From Thamnidium elegans (Eukaryota > Mucoromycota > Mucoromycetes > Mucorales > Mucoraceae), in assembly GCA_025201345.1 (NCBI GenBank), contig JAIXMG010000008.1, forward strand, positions 558,001-622,000: a stretch of DNA of 64,000 bases, in the 5' to 3' direction. The notes under the pieces were generated by a model. That model was given only the letters and a program-made list of their open reading frames with translations, searched no databases and was not told the DNA's origin. Positions 37,402 to 48,625 of this stretch are shown piece after piece; within the stretch, counting starts at the first letter, position 1, and the number at the start of each line of letters is the position of its first letter. The position numbers were made by a program, and so were the translations under genes.

Positions 37402-37410
37402 TATATAAAA
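37402..37410 (+). promoter_or_regulatory. TATA-like box of secreted-protein gene
   Basis: TATATAAAA lies 46 bp upstream of the ATG at 37456, a good match to a core promoter TATA element. Confidence 0.5.
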
Positions 37411-37455
37411 GTCATGATTCTTTTGACATTTTTTTTTTTATCCTTAAATCAAATC

Positions 37456-38324
37456 ATGCTTCTTTCCTTAATCGTTACCGCTCTTTTCGCTTCCTTGGTC
37501 TCTTCCTCACCAACCCTTCAAGGTTCTTTCAAGATCACTCCTCAAGATTACTATGGTCTTCGTAAGTTATTGCACGCATTAAAGAAAAACCTATTTTACT
37601 AATATAAAAAAACTAGCTCCCATCGGTCTTGCTAATAACCCTCCTGCTTGTGGTATGCCATACAACCAATTAAACTTGGCAAGGATTACAGCGGTTCAAA
37701 ACATGAAAACAGGAAGTACTTGTAATTTATGTCTTAAAGTTGTAAATACTGCCAACCCTCAAAAATTCATTCATGTATTGGCCGTTGATCTCGGTGGTAA
37801 TGGATTAGACGTAAGTTTATAGGGTGACACAATGCGCATTAACATATATTTATTAACTGCATGTATTATTATAGTTGAGTATCCCCGCTTTTGAATACCT
37901 TTTCGATCAACGATATGATGCTTCTCCCGCTACTTGGTCTACTGTAGATTATTCCTTCTGTGAAGGTGTCTATACTCCTGGTAAGGTTAACACTTATCAA
38001 GGTGTTCAACCTCAATCTGACGGTATTAATCCTAAGCCCCCTACTACTACTACTACTAAGAAGGCTACTACCAAGAAAACTACTACCAAGAAGAAGACTA
38101 CCACCAAGAAGAAGACTACCACCAAAAAGAAGACTACCACCAAAAAGAAGACTACTACCAAAAAGAAGACTACTACCAAAAAGAAGACTACTACCAAAAA
38201 GAAGACTACTACCAAAAAGAAGACTACTATCAAGAAGAAGACTACCACCAAGAAGAAGACTACCACCAAGAAGAAGACCAAATGTTATGCTCGTGAATGG
38301 AACGGAGCCGCTCAAAACTATTAA
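37456..38324 (+). CDS. Secreted protein, double-psi beta-barrel (RlpA/expansin-like) with Thr/Lys repeat tail
   Basis: Three exons: 37456-37561, 37617-37810 and 37875-38324, giving 249 aa. The signal peptide MLLSLIVTALFASLVSSS is clear. The mature domain (about 20-145) has ACGMPYNQLNLARI, CNLCLKVVNT and VLAVDLGGNGLDLSIPAFEY, then a closing Cys in YSFCEG. That order and cysteine spacing fit the barwin/RlpA/expansin-like barrel seen in small secreted fungal proteins; no catalytic residues are claimed. The tail is a TTTKKK array (11 units) ending in CYAREWNGAAQNY. An alternative start at 37414 adds 14 hydrophobic residues. The very basic, Thr-rich tail may bind polyanionic wall material and may be O-glycosylated (inference). 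Confidence 0.75.
38079..38276 (+). repeat. 11 x 18-bp coding tandem repeat (TTTKKK)
   Basis: Eleven 18-bp units of type ACTACTACCAAGAAGAAG, differing mainly at synonymous positions; unit 9 encodes Ile in place of Thr. The frame is preserved throughout. Confidence 0.95.
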
Positions 38325-38630
38325 AGCTGTGCTTTAAAAAGATTTTTACTTTTTACATCAAAAATGTCTGGAAAAGGCAATTAGACATTACATCCTTTAT
38401 TATGTAACAAATAAAACAATAAAACTTAAATATTTATCATACATTCATATATATATAAAAAAAGGGGGGGGGGGAGAGAACTTGATCTGTGCACGTAGGA
38501 AAAAAAAAAAAGGTTACCTCTCGCTCTCTCCCCTTTTTTTAAAAGCACAATGAAAGTATAGAATATAATTGGAGCTTATATATCGTATAATCTCTCTTTT
38601 TCTCTTTTGAATTTTTTTTTAAATCAAGTC

Positions 38631-39372
38631 ATGTTAATAATATGGTTTGTTATTATGTCTTTAGTTGCCTGTTCTACCAGTAAGTAATAATAATAAAAAT
38701 TAATGTAGTACACTATGTAATCAAATTTGATTGATTTAAAAAAAAGATGATATAATTGTACAAGTATACAATTCAAAAACTTCAATTGGTAATAAACACA
38801 CAAAGACTAAGAAGAAGAAGAAACATCATCACAAAAAAAAGCACCACCATAAAAAAAAGCACAAGACTCATTTATCCACAACAAAAAGTAACATTCATCT
38901 TAGTAAATCATCTCGTACCGCTTTAATCCAAACTATACCATCCCCATCCTCCTTACCGTCATTTACCTCTTCTACTTCCGTCATTTTACATATTACAGCA
39001 ACTCCTATCACTACTATAGACTCACCTCAACTCTCGCACCAACCACATACTTCTAACCACCCTCTAGCACTAGCCCTAAGCTTAGGCTTCGGTTGCCTCT
39101 CCATCCTTATCTTACTCTGCTTGTTGATCTACAGTTACCGAAAGAGAAAAGCAATGCATCGTCATACCGTTCAACCCGATAACGGTAATTTTTTCGCGAC
39201 CCCAAAACCTATTTCGGATACTGTACCTGCCGTTCGTACCAAATGGAGACCCAATAGTTTCTTGAACACAGTTCATTTAGCGGTTTCCAAGTTACCAAAG
39301 AGTAGATCTTCAGGGACTGTAAGTGAGTTGAAGAAAAAGCCGTCTTTGTCTTTAGCACAATCAAATAAATAA
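38631..39372 (+). CDS. Single-pass membrane protein with Lys/His-rich ectodomain, unknown
   Basis: Two exons: 38631-38679 and 38747-39372, giving 224 aa. The N-terminus MLIIWFVIMSLVACSTS is a signal peptide. Next comes a strikingly basic block, KKKKKHHHKKKHHHKKKHK, then a Ser/Thr/Pro-rich stretch of about 75 residues (likely O-glycosylated). One transmembrane helix (ALALSLGFGCLSILILLCLL) is followed by YRKRK and a cytoplasmic tail of about 75 residues. The layout resembles fungal type I surface sensors. The His/Lys cluster could bind metal or anionic wall polymers; that is inference. The family is not recognised. The preceding gene on the same strand is also Lys/Thr-rich and secreted. Confidence 0.7.
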
Positions 39373-39515
39373 ATCTGCGGTTTTTTTTGATTATATAAAT
39401 ATATATATATTTACTTACATAAAAAGGCCTTACTTTATAATGAAATTGATTGTTAAGCTTTTTTATTTTGTAGATAACAATAAGGATATTTTTTTTTGTA
39501 CGCATTCATAAGGGG

Positions 39516-39518
<3 letters not shown>

Positions 39519-39549
<31 letters not shown>
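39519..39549. repeat. (GA)n microsatellite
   Basis: About 15 GA units in the 3' flank of the DH-BAR-SH3 gene. Confidence 0.9.
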
Positions 39550-39552
<3 letters not shown>

Positions 39553-39621
39553 ATTATTATTATATATATATACAAATTATAAAGGTATTACGATATTATT
39601 TTACAATGGGGAGAGGGAGGT

Positions 39622-42497
39622 TTATAATCTTTTACAATAGTTTTTAGGTACCCAACCAGATCGATAATCATCAATGGTTGTACCATACCACCAGTTTGGA
39701 TCAATATAGTCTTTATCTTGACTGATGCGAAGAATAGTACCTTTTTTGACATCCAATCTGTCTTCTTGATGCATAGCAATATCATAAAGTACAACGCATT
39801 CAAAGTCTTTAGAGGTTATCACTGGACCTTCTTGTTCCAAGTCAATCAAGTCTTCAAAATTTAGTTGTTGTGGTGATGGTGGTAATACGCTACTAACAAA
39901 CGATGAATTTGTCATGGCATCTGGAAAGAAGCGTGTCAGTCTCTCTCTCTCTCTCTCTCTCTTGCAAAAATGTATTTTACGTACCGCTATCTGTTACAGA
40001 TCTGGAATAATATGTATCAAGCGATCTTTGTCTAGGCTGTAACGAAGATGTAGAAGAATTACTCATGGAACGTATATACTTTGGTCTATGAATAATACTA
40101 ATCCGATCTGCAATATCTTCCACACGATCCAATTGATGTGTATGAGCAGTAATAATGGATTCAAATGATAAAGCAGCTTGTATACCTAAATTTTGCTCTA
40201 CTAGTTTTACCCATTCTCTTTGCATTAATCCAAAAAACTTTAATTGAACAAGTGCTAATCCACCTGTCAAGATATCAAAATATTTTGAAGTGAGTTCAAA
40301 GAATTTAGGAAGTTCTTCAACAAGTTGTGCGTTAATAGATACGTAAGCGTCAGCAGATTCTTGTAAAGATTTATCTGGTACATCGCCTTTTGATTTTATA
40401 TCTCGAACACGATCATAATCTATCATCTTTAAAGCGCGTTTATGAATGACTTGAGTTGGGTTCTCGAATACTTTAAGGAAATCATCAATTCGACTATATA
40501 CAAATCCACGTACATCGTTATCCTAAAATATATAATGGTTAGTTTTTTAAAAAAAAGAAAAAAAAAAGAGAATATATTTACCAATTCTCTTGATAAAGTA
40601 CAAGATAAATAAGAAGCCATTTTATTGAACTCATCAATATTGTTTAGACTTTTAACACGTACACCACCCCAAGATTCATACAAGGATTCCATACTACAAG
40701 CTACTTGTTGAAGATGATCAAATCCAATTTTAACATGTCGTACCCATCCTTGTACATCTCTTGCTAATTGTCTTGTATACTCTTGTTGTTCTTCAAATTT
40801 TAAATTTAATGCTTCAAATAATATATCATGTGTTGGTTCAATAGCAAGGCCTGTCGCTTGTTTAAATTTTTGTGCTCTTCTCGTAAATCTTTTGTTGATA
40901 CCATGTCTATATAAAGGAAGTTGAATACAACTATAATAATATAAAAAAGTTTACTTACACAACCTATAAAAATATTAATATCAAGCTTTTTCTCTCCCAA
41001 AAAAAAAAAAAAAAGGTTACTTACATTAATTTCAGTCTTCTTTTTATCACCTACAATTTTTTCTACTATATCTTTTCTACGTTTGATTTCATTTATATTA
41101 TCAGCTACTTCTTGAATTTCTTTTACAGCAGCGGAAAGATCATCGTGATCGTCATGTGTAGGTGATGTCAGGGATAAAATTTCGCGTAATAGTAATGGAT
41201 ATTTAAGGACACGTTGTACGGGTTTAATTAATAGACTACCTAAATCCCAACTCGTTGTTTTACCCTGAATTTGTTCTTTACACCTCTAGAAAAGAAAAAA
41301 AAAACCCCATATAATGTTAACTTGAATTCCAAAAAAAAAAACATATATTTTACTGTTAAAAATGCTTGAACTTCTGCTTGAGTTTCTAATTCTTGTAATT
41401 TTAAAACAGCGTCCTCTTGTCGTTTACAATATTCACTATAGATACTATCGATCGATCTCATTGATTCTCTAAACGCAGTACCTACCGAATCCTGTTCACA
41501 AGAATGATCTAATAAAGTAACGAACGTCCTTTCAAAGTCCACAATATCAGGTAAATTTGAAAATAAATGGCGTACATTTGATTTACTAAAACAATGTGTT
41601 GCTTGATCATAATAAATTTCTTTTAATAGTAACATATCCTTTTGGTAAGTACGTTCTGTCTCTAATAATTCTTGAATGACCTTGTATCGTTTTGGTTTTG
41701 CGCCTGTTACTTGAGGTGAAAGAGATGTAAATTCACCTGTTGAATTATGTCGGGTGATTGAGTTCTTTAAATTCTCGTGTTCGATTTGTTGCTGTTGTTG
41801 TTGATTAGAGAACCAACTACTAATATGCCAACCTCGCTTTGAATGAGTAGAAGAAGAATTTTGTGAAGAGGTAGAAGTACTACTTCTCATACTGCTGTTA
41901 CCTGTTGTAGTACGGGATATCATGACTGGAATATTTAACATGGGCGGTGGTGATGTATTCAAGTTGCTTACATTTTTATTATTTGTATCAATAGATAAAA
42001 ATGAATGTTGTTGTTGATAGTTTAGTTTAGGTTTAGCAGGTAAAGCAGGTGGACCTGTTTTAGCACCAATAATTAATTTTTCAGGTAAATGAGTTGGTCC
42101 TGTCTTGGAAGGTTTTAAAGGTACTGGTGGTCGATAAGACTAATATATATATTTATTAAAATAAAAACTAGCCTCGGAATAAACTATTATATTTTACCTG
42201 TTTTATCGGAACCGTACTTTCTTGTTGAAATCTAGCTCGAATATCTTTAAATGCAATGGGTGTTTGGTCAATAATAGATTCGGGTTCAACTGTAGATTTT
42301 GGTCGAAGTGAAGGTGGTTTAGAAGGAGGAATAGGTTTAGGTTTTTCGAGATGACTCGAGTTTTCAAATACGCGAGAGAGTCGGTTAACTGTTGAACCAT
42401 GCCCACTTTCTTCGGTTTGAAGATGTTGTATATATGAGGTTCGAGGTTTACTTTCCAACGTCTTTGAAAAGGCATCTGGTGGTTGAGGCCTATTCAT
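39622..42497 (-). CDS. DH-BAR-SH3 Rho guanine exchange factor (Tuba/DNMBP- or Gef1-like)
   Basis: Seven exons: 42497-42198, 42139-41354, 41285-41025, 40963-40959 (5 nt), 40906-40582, 40522-39985 and 39920-39622, giving 837 aa. The N-terminus is Pro-rich and disordered. The DH domain (about 250-445) has YKVIQELLETERTYQKDMLL and LLIKPVQRVLKYPLLL. A BAR domain follows (to about 735; GINKRFTRRAQKFKQATGLA, then helices with LVQLKFFGLMQREWVKLVEQ). A C-terminal SH3 has ALYDY-like VLYDIA, WWYG and PKNYC. DH-BAR proteins such as Tuba and S. pombe Gef1 activate Cdc42 at curved membranes. The micro-exon is needed to keep DH and BAR in frame. An alternative acceptor at 40930 would add 8 residues. Confidence 0.88.
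40959..40963 (-). other. Predicted 5-nt micro-exon (GTTGT)
   Basis: The exon upstream ends in phase 0 and the BAR-coding exon needs two bases. The segment TATAG|GTTGT|GTAAGT supplies exactly five, with consensus acceptor and donor. The result reads EINVVHGINKRF across the DH–BAR junction. It is inferred from frame and splice sites, without transcript data. Confidence 0.6.
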
Positions 42498-43547
42498 TGC
42501 GGGTTTTCACCTATAATATATAAAAGAAGAAAAAAGAAAGAGAAAAAAGAATTATTTTTTAGTTGAGAATGAAAATTTTATGTTTGTTTACAAATGCAAC
42601 GAAAAGGGTTTTTTTTTTTTTTTAATGTGGTAACATTTAAATGCTTTTTTTTTTTTTTACATATATTATAGTTGATACTAACAACTTATGGTTAGTAACA
42701 CAAGTACCATTATCTTATTTTCTATTGTATTATATCTTCTTTAAACTGATCGGCCATTTATTCTAACGTAATTCGGCAAATTGCGTTCACTGCCGATATA
42801 ACGGAGATCATCCACTCTCTTTGTATACCAGTAGAACTGTCTAGACCCCACCAATAGGTTTATGGGTATATGATTACCCAAAGTACAATCTTCATTACTA
42901 AATTATTTCATGTATATTATTCACTCCTCACACCAAGAAACCTGACTTAAAAAAAAAAGCAGAATAATAAATGATTACTATATATAAGCTCCTTTTAAAA
43001 GTAAACATATAGAAAAAAAAATACTTACTGGTAGTATGCATTGTAAAGGAAAAGAGATTTATCTATTCTAAAAAAAAAAAAAAAAAAAGAATAAATACAG
43101 TTTAGGCTGATAAAATGGCTGGTGATCTATTTTGTTTAACTTTGAGTGATTAAATCCTCTTTAAACTTGATACTTTTATTAAGAACACCATTAGGCTATT
43201 GATGATTATATTTTAAAGTAAAAAAAATAAATTTCCCCGCTTAAATTTAAGGCTTTGTCTCATTCTAATCCAGACGCACCAAATACGTTTGACATCACAA
43301 AGTGTTTATTTTGTTTACAACATTCTAATAGATTATAATCTTTAAGCTTATTTGATTTAGAACAACTCTCCATCACAAAATAAAGGTTTCAATAGTCTTA
43401 CTAAATTCTTATTTGTATTTATAATTTTATTCAATAAAGAATTAACGTATATATGTAAGCTTATGAGGGGATATATTCTCTTTATTGTCCAGATATCCGT
43501 TATAGTAACCTTTATTTTTATCTTCAAATGGCTTTTTCTATATACAT
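42498..43547. other. Intergenic, upstream of DH-BAR-SH3 gene
   Basis: About 1 kb, AT-rich. T/A runs near 42610, 42646 and 43071. A 73-codon minus-strand frame at 43357-43578 overlaps the last exon of BIR1 in another frame and has no recognisable product. Nothing else is seen. Confidence 0.4.
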
Positions 43548-44845
43548 TTATACGTAAGATATCTAAATAAATAAACACATAAATAAAAAATATATATATA
43601 TACTTACAATACTGGAAGTAACTTCAGTGTTCGCCATTGTTGAAGCTAAAACTCTTTTTACGTTAGCTTTCTTGGTGGAAGGAGCATCATTGTTAGAGAC
43701 AGATGATATAGAGAGGCTTCTTTTTCTTGGAGAGCGTGTTTCCTTTTTAGCTGGAGGCACAATACTAGCTGGAGGCACAATACTAGCTGAAGATACAATA
43801 GAAGGGCCAGTAGGCTTGATGATAAGAGACGATTTGAAGTCAGGTAAAGTATTAACACCACTTGGGTTATTTCTGGTGATACGAGTACGATGATGCACAA
43901 GTCGAGCAGAATCATAGGTTGCCATAACACGGCTCGTTAGCTTTGGTGGTGTAAAAATTTGATTAATATTGCAGATAGAATCTTCTGCCTTGATGTTAAC
44001 AGTCTTTTGAACGCTTTTGGTACGCATTTTAGTAACCACTAAAGGTTCTAAAAACTTCTCTTGCCCTTTTGTTCTCTTAGAGGCAGATTCATTTGTATAA
44101 GGACTAGAAGAAACGCTATTGATAAGACGCTTAGAAGAGAACTAATTTAGCTTGATTCACCACTTTTTTTTTCTTTCTTGCGCAGTAAAAAAAAAAAGCT
44201 TACCTTTGTGCTGCTTTCTTTTGGCCTTGTACCATTTAATCCGGTAATTATGCTATTATGTGTAGTATGAGTTTTGTCAAAGAAAGGACAATCATTACTT
44301 AATTTGTGGTGCTTGTTTCTATAGATGCGTATTTAAAAAAAAATACTTTTTTTTTTTTTTTTTTTTTTTATGTGAATATAAATTTTACTTACAATAAGTC
44401 AATATCATTTGGTTTCAGAGTAATGGATACACCATAGTAAGCGCATTTAACGCGAGAAGGTAAAATAAGACTTCTAGGATGATCAAGTGCTTTTTTAGGA
44501 TCTGATAAAGGTCTCTTGTGTGTATCAGGATAATTCAGGCAGTTCCAAGGACAATGAGGTGATTCAACACCGTGACGAATAAATGGGGACTGGTTTGGTT
44601 TCCAGTGACTTAATTCAATATCACAAATAAAGCAACGGCCGCTACCAGGAGCCTTTGGTCTAGGAACAAAGTAGAAACCAGCTTTGGAAAACTAAGTAAC
44701 AAAAACATATAAGTTTTTTTTTTCTGGATGCTTTTTATTTATTTATACTTACACTTTCAGTTTTGAAATATTCAGAGTTATTGTTGTAAGGCCATTTGAC
44801 CGTGTTGCTTTGAAAAGAGTCAGTTCTGTTCTTAAGAATGCTCAT
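43548..44845 (-). CDS. BIR1: BIR-domain protein, Bir1/survivin-like
   Basis: Five exons: 44845-44753, 44691-44393, 44318-44204, 44141-43608 and 43562-43548, giving 351 aa. BIR1 starts NRTDSFQSNTVKWPY; its zinc ligands are in CFICDIELSHW and RHGVESPHCPW, with exact C-x2-C-x16-H-x6-C spacing. A second BIR-like region (VKCAYYGVSITL… KHHKLSNDC) has Tyr where the second Cys should be. A basic Ser/Pro-rich tail with KKETRSPRKRSLS follows. Survivin/Bir1 targets the chromosomal passenger complex to centromeres. The predicted protein is short for a fungal Bir1, and the last exon codes only four residues plus a stop, so the 3' end of the model is uncertain. The duplicated PPASIV(V)PP segment in the tail is a small internal repeat. 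Confidence 0.82.
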
Positions 44846-45976
44846 TGATGGGATTTTTTTTTTAAAAAAGAGAAGTAAAAAGTAAAAATCAAAGGAAAAA
44901 GTTATATTTATGCAAAAAAAAAAAAAAATTGAGCAAGTCACAGCCCTTTTATTTACCAAACGTCGAGGTTACAAGACACCAAAACACTTCAAGTTAGGCT
45001 TATTCTTTATACATTATTGTTTATAATTATATATGACTATAATACGTAGTACATTGTAGTTTAAATGGTAGTATTTATATTAATACATGCATAATATATT
45101 GTTTGGTTTCTCTTCTTATACTGATAGAAACAATTAAGGGACTTCCTCAATATACGTTGGAACAAAGCGAGTTTTTTTGACATCTTTTTTTTATCAAGTA
45201 TTATATAACTTTTATGGAGTAAAAAAAACCTTTAAACATCCTTCCCCTAAAATATCATACAGCTTTCAAAATTAACTATATCTTAAAAATATTTGTCAAA
45301 TATAAAAAGTTGTTTATGTTAAATCTCTGGCATCACGTGAAAAAGAAGAAAGATGTATTTTTTTTTAGAATATTATGCAGCTTTAAAAGGTTATGTAACT
45401 ATGTCAAATATGGGAAATGACATCAATATTATATCTCTCTATTACTATAACTACAACAAGGCAAAAAACGCAAAAAAAAAAAAAAGGAGGCCTTCTTCTT
45501 CTTTTTCTTACAGTGACTTTTAAAAGATTATCCAAAAAGTAAAAGTCGACTATGTTAAATATAAAGTGACTAATTGGTTCCTAAATAATATGTAGAGTTT
45601 ATACCATCATGGGGCAGGGAAAATAGACAGACAAACAAATATTCAATAATCGTGATTTTAGAATATGACACTGCTACAACGAATTTACTATTTCCTTTTT
45701 TAAATAAGTTTTTGACGTAAACAAAAAAAAACAATACATTTTATAAGTACGCTCCCCTTCGAGTAACAAATATGCAAAGTGTAGTTAAGCGACAAAATCG
45801 GCAAAAAAAAGAGCAAATTAACGCATTAAAAAAAACATGTTAAACATTTTATACGGGTAAGTACTTACAGTGCTGCTAAACACTCTTTTTGAAGCAATAG
45901 CCAAATGTAAAAGAGAGAGAGAAAAAAACACAGACAATAATTATGTATGTACAAACTTGGTGTATATTATTTAAAT
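44846..45976. other. Intergenic 1.1 kb upstream of BIR1
   Basis: No gene is seen. AT-rich with A/T runs (for example A14 near 45475). It serves as BIR1 upstream region and URI1 3' flank. Confidence 0.4.
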
Positions 45977-48430
45977 TTATTGATAATATCCTTCCTCGTC
46001 ATCATCTTGTTGCATTTTCATACCTAATCTGGCGGCCTTAAATCTAGACATTTTCTTTGGTGCAACTTCAATTTTCTCTTGTTGATCTTCCTTTTTCTTC
46101 GGTAATGGAAGCTCTTCATCAAAGACTTCAAATTCGGGTTTGGTAGCAAATGAAAGACCGCCAGTAGATGCCAACATGTTTAATCGCATTTGTTGATAAT
46201 TACTAGTAATCTAATAACGATTTTAATTTTGATGTAATTAGATTATTTTATTTTATTTTATCTTACCTCGCGCATATCCATATCTTCTTCTACTTCTTCT
46301 AAATCAACAGGAGCAATGTCTCGTTCCATAACAGCTCCCTTCATGATTTTATTATCCAATTTGTTCCTGGTTGCAACAATAATACCTTTATGTTCTTCAT
46401 CGTCTTCGTCGTCTTCAACATCACCATCATGTCTAACCATGGGTATAAGGGCTTCAGTACCATCATTAGGCTTCCAAAATGCTTCAGAAGAATTACGAGC
46501 AGCTTTAATAAGTTCGTGTAAATCCACTTTTGCATCACTTTCCTCTTCTAAAGAAGGATAATCGTCTATCATTTCAGATTGCGTATTTTGAACAGTACGG
46601 TATATATCAGAAGCAGATTTGATTTGTTGATGTAATGACATTTTGGTTTCTTCCTTTTTCATGGGTTGAGAATAACTAGCTGTTTCGGATACAACAGAAG
46701 GAGCTAAAGTATTATCGTGATCACGAACACTGTTATTAGCATCCCAAGTGACGGATCTTTTAGGTTTAATACGTTCTTGTTCAAGAGGAGCTGATTCTAC
46801 CTCCTGTTCGGGTTTGTGTTGTTGGGCTTGTCTAGCAAGTTTAAATCGAGACATCTTTTTGGGTTTAGATACTACTTTAGGGATACCGTTATCTTGTACA
46901 GGCACATTTGATTTCTTTTTAGGTTCAATCATCATGGTTTCAAATGATTCAGTTAATTGTTGTTCAGAGTGATCTATTGGTTGATTCACTGGTTCAGCAA
47001 TAGATTCTTGTACAACTTCTTTTACTTTTACAGATGCAGTATCCTCTACTTTTTTTCTAGGTTGGTCTTGTTGAGGCTGCGATTGCTGCTGACGTAAAAG
47101 TTTAAATTTAGAAAACTTTTTAGGTTTAACTTCATCTTGATCGACAGTAACAGAGTCTTCTTTCACTGTAGAAGATACAGCAGCTTTCTTTTCTTGCTGA
47201 GCAAGTTTAAATTTAGATAATTTCTTAGGTTCTTTATCAGCAATAGGTTGTTGTACTGCAGGTTTTGATTTACGTTTGGTGATTAATTTAGGTGTACTTC
47301 TTTCGTTTTCCTCTACAATCTCAGTGATGGTGGCAGCTGGTATTTGAGGAGGAAGTTCGTCATAGCATGTGAAATCTTCTTGATCTACTGTACCATCCAA
47401 TGGATACTGTTCATCATCTCCAAATCGATCAAACATATTTTCAGAGATTTCTGTATCGTACCGTCCATCATCTTCAGAATTACTATCGTCTTCATCGTCA
47501 TCATCGTCATCATCTTTATTTAATTTAGGTTCGAATTTAGACATGACAGGTACGACTACTTTTTCTTCTTGTTCGTCTTCTTCTTCTTCTAATTCACGTA
47601 ATAACTCAAACAAGGCTTTATTCTCTGCATCTTGTTCCAATTGTTTCTTTTTATTAATCCTTTCATCAGCTTCCTTCATCATTTCTCTAGCACGAAGTAC
47701 AGACTCGGGCAATTGATTTGTAGGTGCGCTAGGTTTCTTTTCTAATTGCTTCTTCTTTTTTAATTGTTGTTCTTCATCGTAGTTGGAAGGTAATTCTTCA
47801 CGAATATCCATAATTGGTAAACCTTCTTCATTCACCTAAAGTAAATTAAAAATTTAATTTAGAAAACAAAATTTATGCATAAAAAAATTGTTTTTTTTTT
47901 TTTTACTTGAGCTTCGTCCATGGGAAGAGCACTAGAGTTCATAATGGCACCTGTCTTTTGTTTAAAACTGTTTAATTGAGCTTCAACAAGACCAAGGTTT
48001 TCGTTTACAACTACACACAAATAACATGTTAATAAATAAAACATGACGCGTATATATGTATATGCTTACCCTCTCTACGTCTTTTTAAAATTTCAACTGC
48101 TTGTTTGGCAGAACGTTCAGCGTAGTATTGGTCACCTAAAAGTACAAGTATTTCGTTGGTATGAATTAATTTACCGGGCATAAAGGCAAGTTTTCCTAAC
48201 GGAATCTAATTAAAGAATGCATTGAGTACTTTTTGGTTAAAAAAAATTTACTTGCTTCTTTTTACCATTGCACTTCGTGTTGTGTTATCAGGCAAAGTAT
48301 TTAACTGGTTTTCTAAAGCGTCATAGTCAGTTTTATAATCTTGCCAACGTTGATATTCAGTTTCTAAAGTCTGTAATTTTTCTGAAAGACGTGAAGTAAT
48401 CACATTGAGTTCACTTGTCAAGTCACTCAT
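45977..48430 (-). CDS. URI1: Unconventional prefoldin RPB5 interactor, URI1/Bud27
   Basis: Five exons: 48430-48266, 48205-48070, 48010-47907, 47835-46267 and 46210-45977, giving 735 aa. The N-terminus is an alpha-prefoldin: coiled coil, then IPLGKLAFMPGKLIHTNEIL and YYAERSAKQAVEILKRRRE, both strongly URI-like. A long acidic region follows (DDDDDDDEDDSNSEDD), then DIYRTVQ, and the family's C-terminal box SRFKAARL. Unusually, related boxes occur four times: KKLSKFKLAQ, KKFSKFKLLRQ, KKMSRFKLARQ and KKMSRFKAARL. URI/Bud27 is a co-chaperone in RNA polymerase assembly (via Rpb5) and in TOR-linked translation control. It is divergent from the MADS gene, with 195 bp between starts. Confidence 0.92.
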
Positions 48431-48625
48431 GGTTAAAAATTAATTTGTAAAGAAGAAAGGAGAAAAAAGCGCAAGTTAAAAAACCAAAAAAAAATATAGT
48501 ATCTATAAGCCACTTGTTTTTTTTTTTTGCTAAAAGGGGTTATTTCCTTTTTTTTTTTTTTTTTTTTTTTTCCTTTTTTTAAACATCTCGTTCTTTTTTT
48601 GTTATTTTTATAAACTCAAACTGAA
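48431..48625. promoter_or_regulatory. Divergent promoter between URI1 and MADS gene
   Basis: 195 bp dominated by T/A tracts, including about 22 T at 48550-48571. These poly(dA:dT) runs could exclude nucleosomes at a shared promoter (inference). Confidence 0.5.

Noticed and set aside
38012..38281. Minus-strand hydrophobic repeat frame (VVFFLVV type)
   Set aside because: Antisense of the TTTKKK array; all six frames of an 18-bp repeat stay open.
40806..41000. Minus-strand frame starting MGEKKLDIN inside the DH-BAR gene
   Set aside because: It is the wrong frame; the BAR homology is in another frame reached through the micro-exon.
43357..43578. Minus-strand 73-codon frame beyond BIR1
   Set aside because: No domain, and it could not be spliced in frame to the BIR1 exons.
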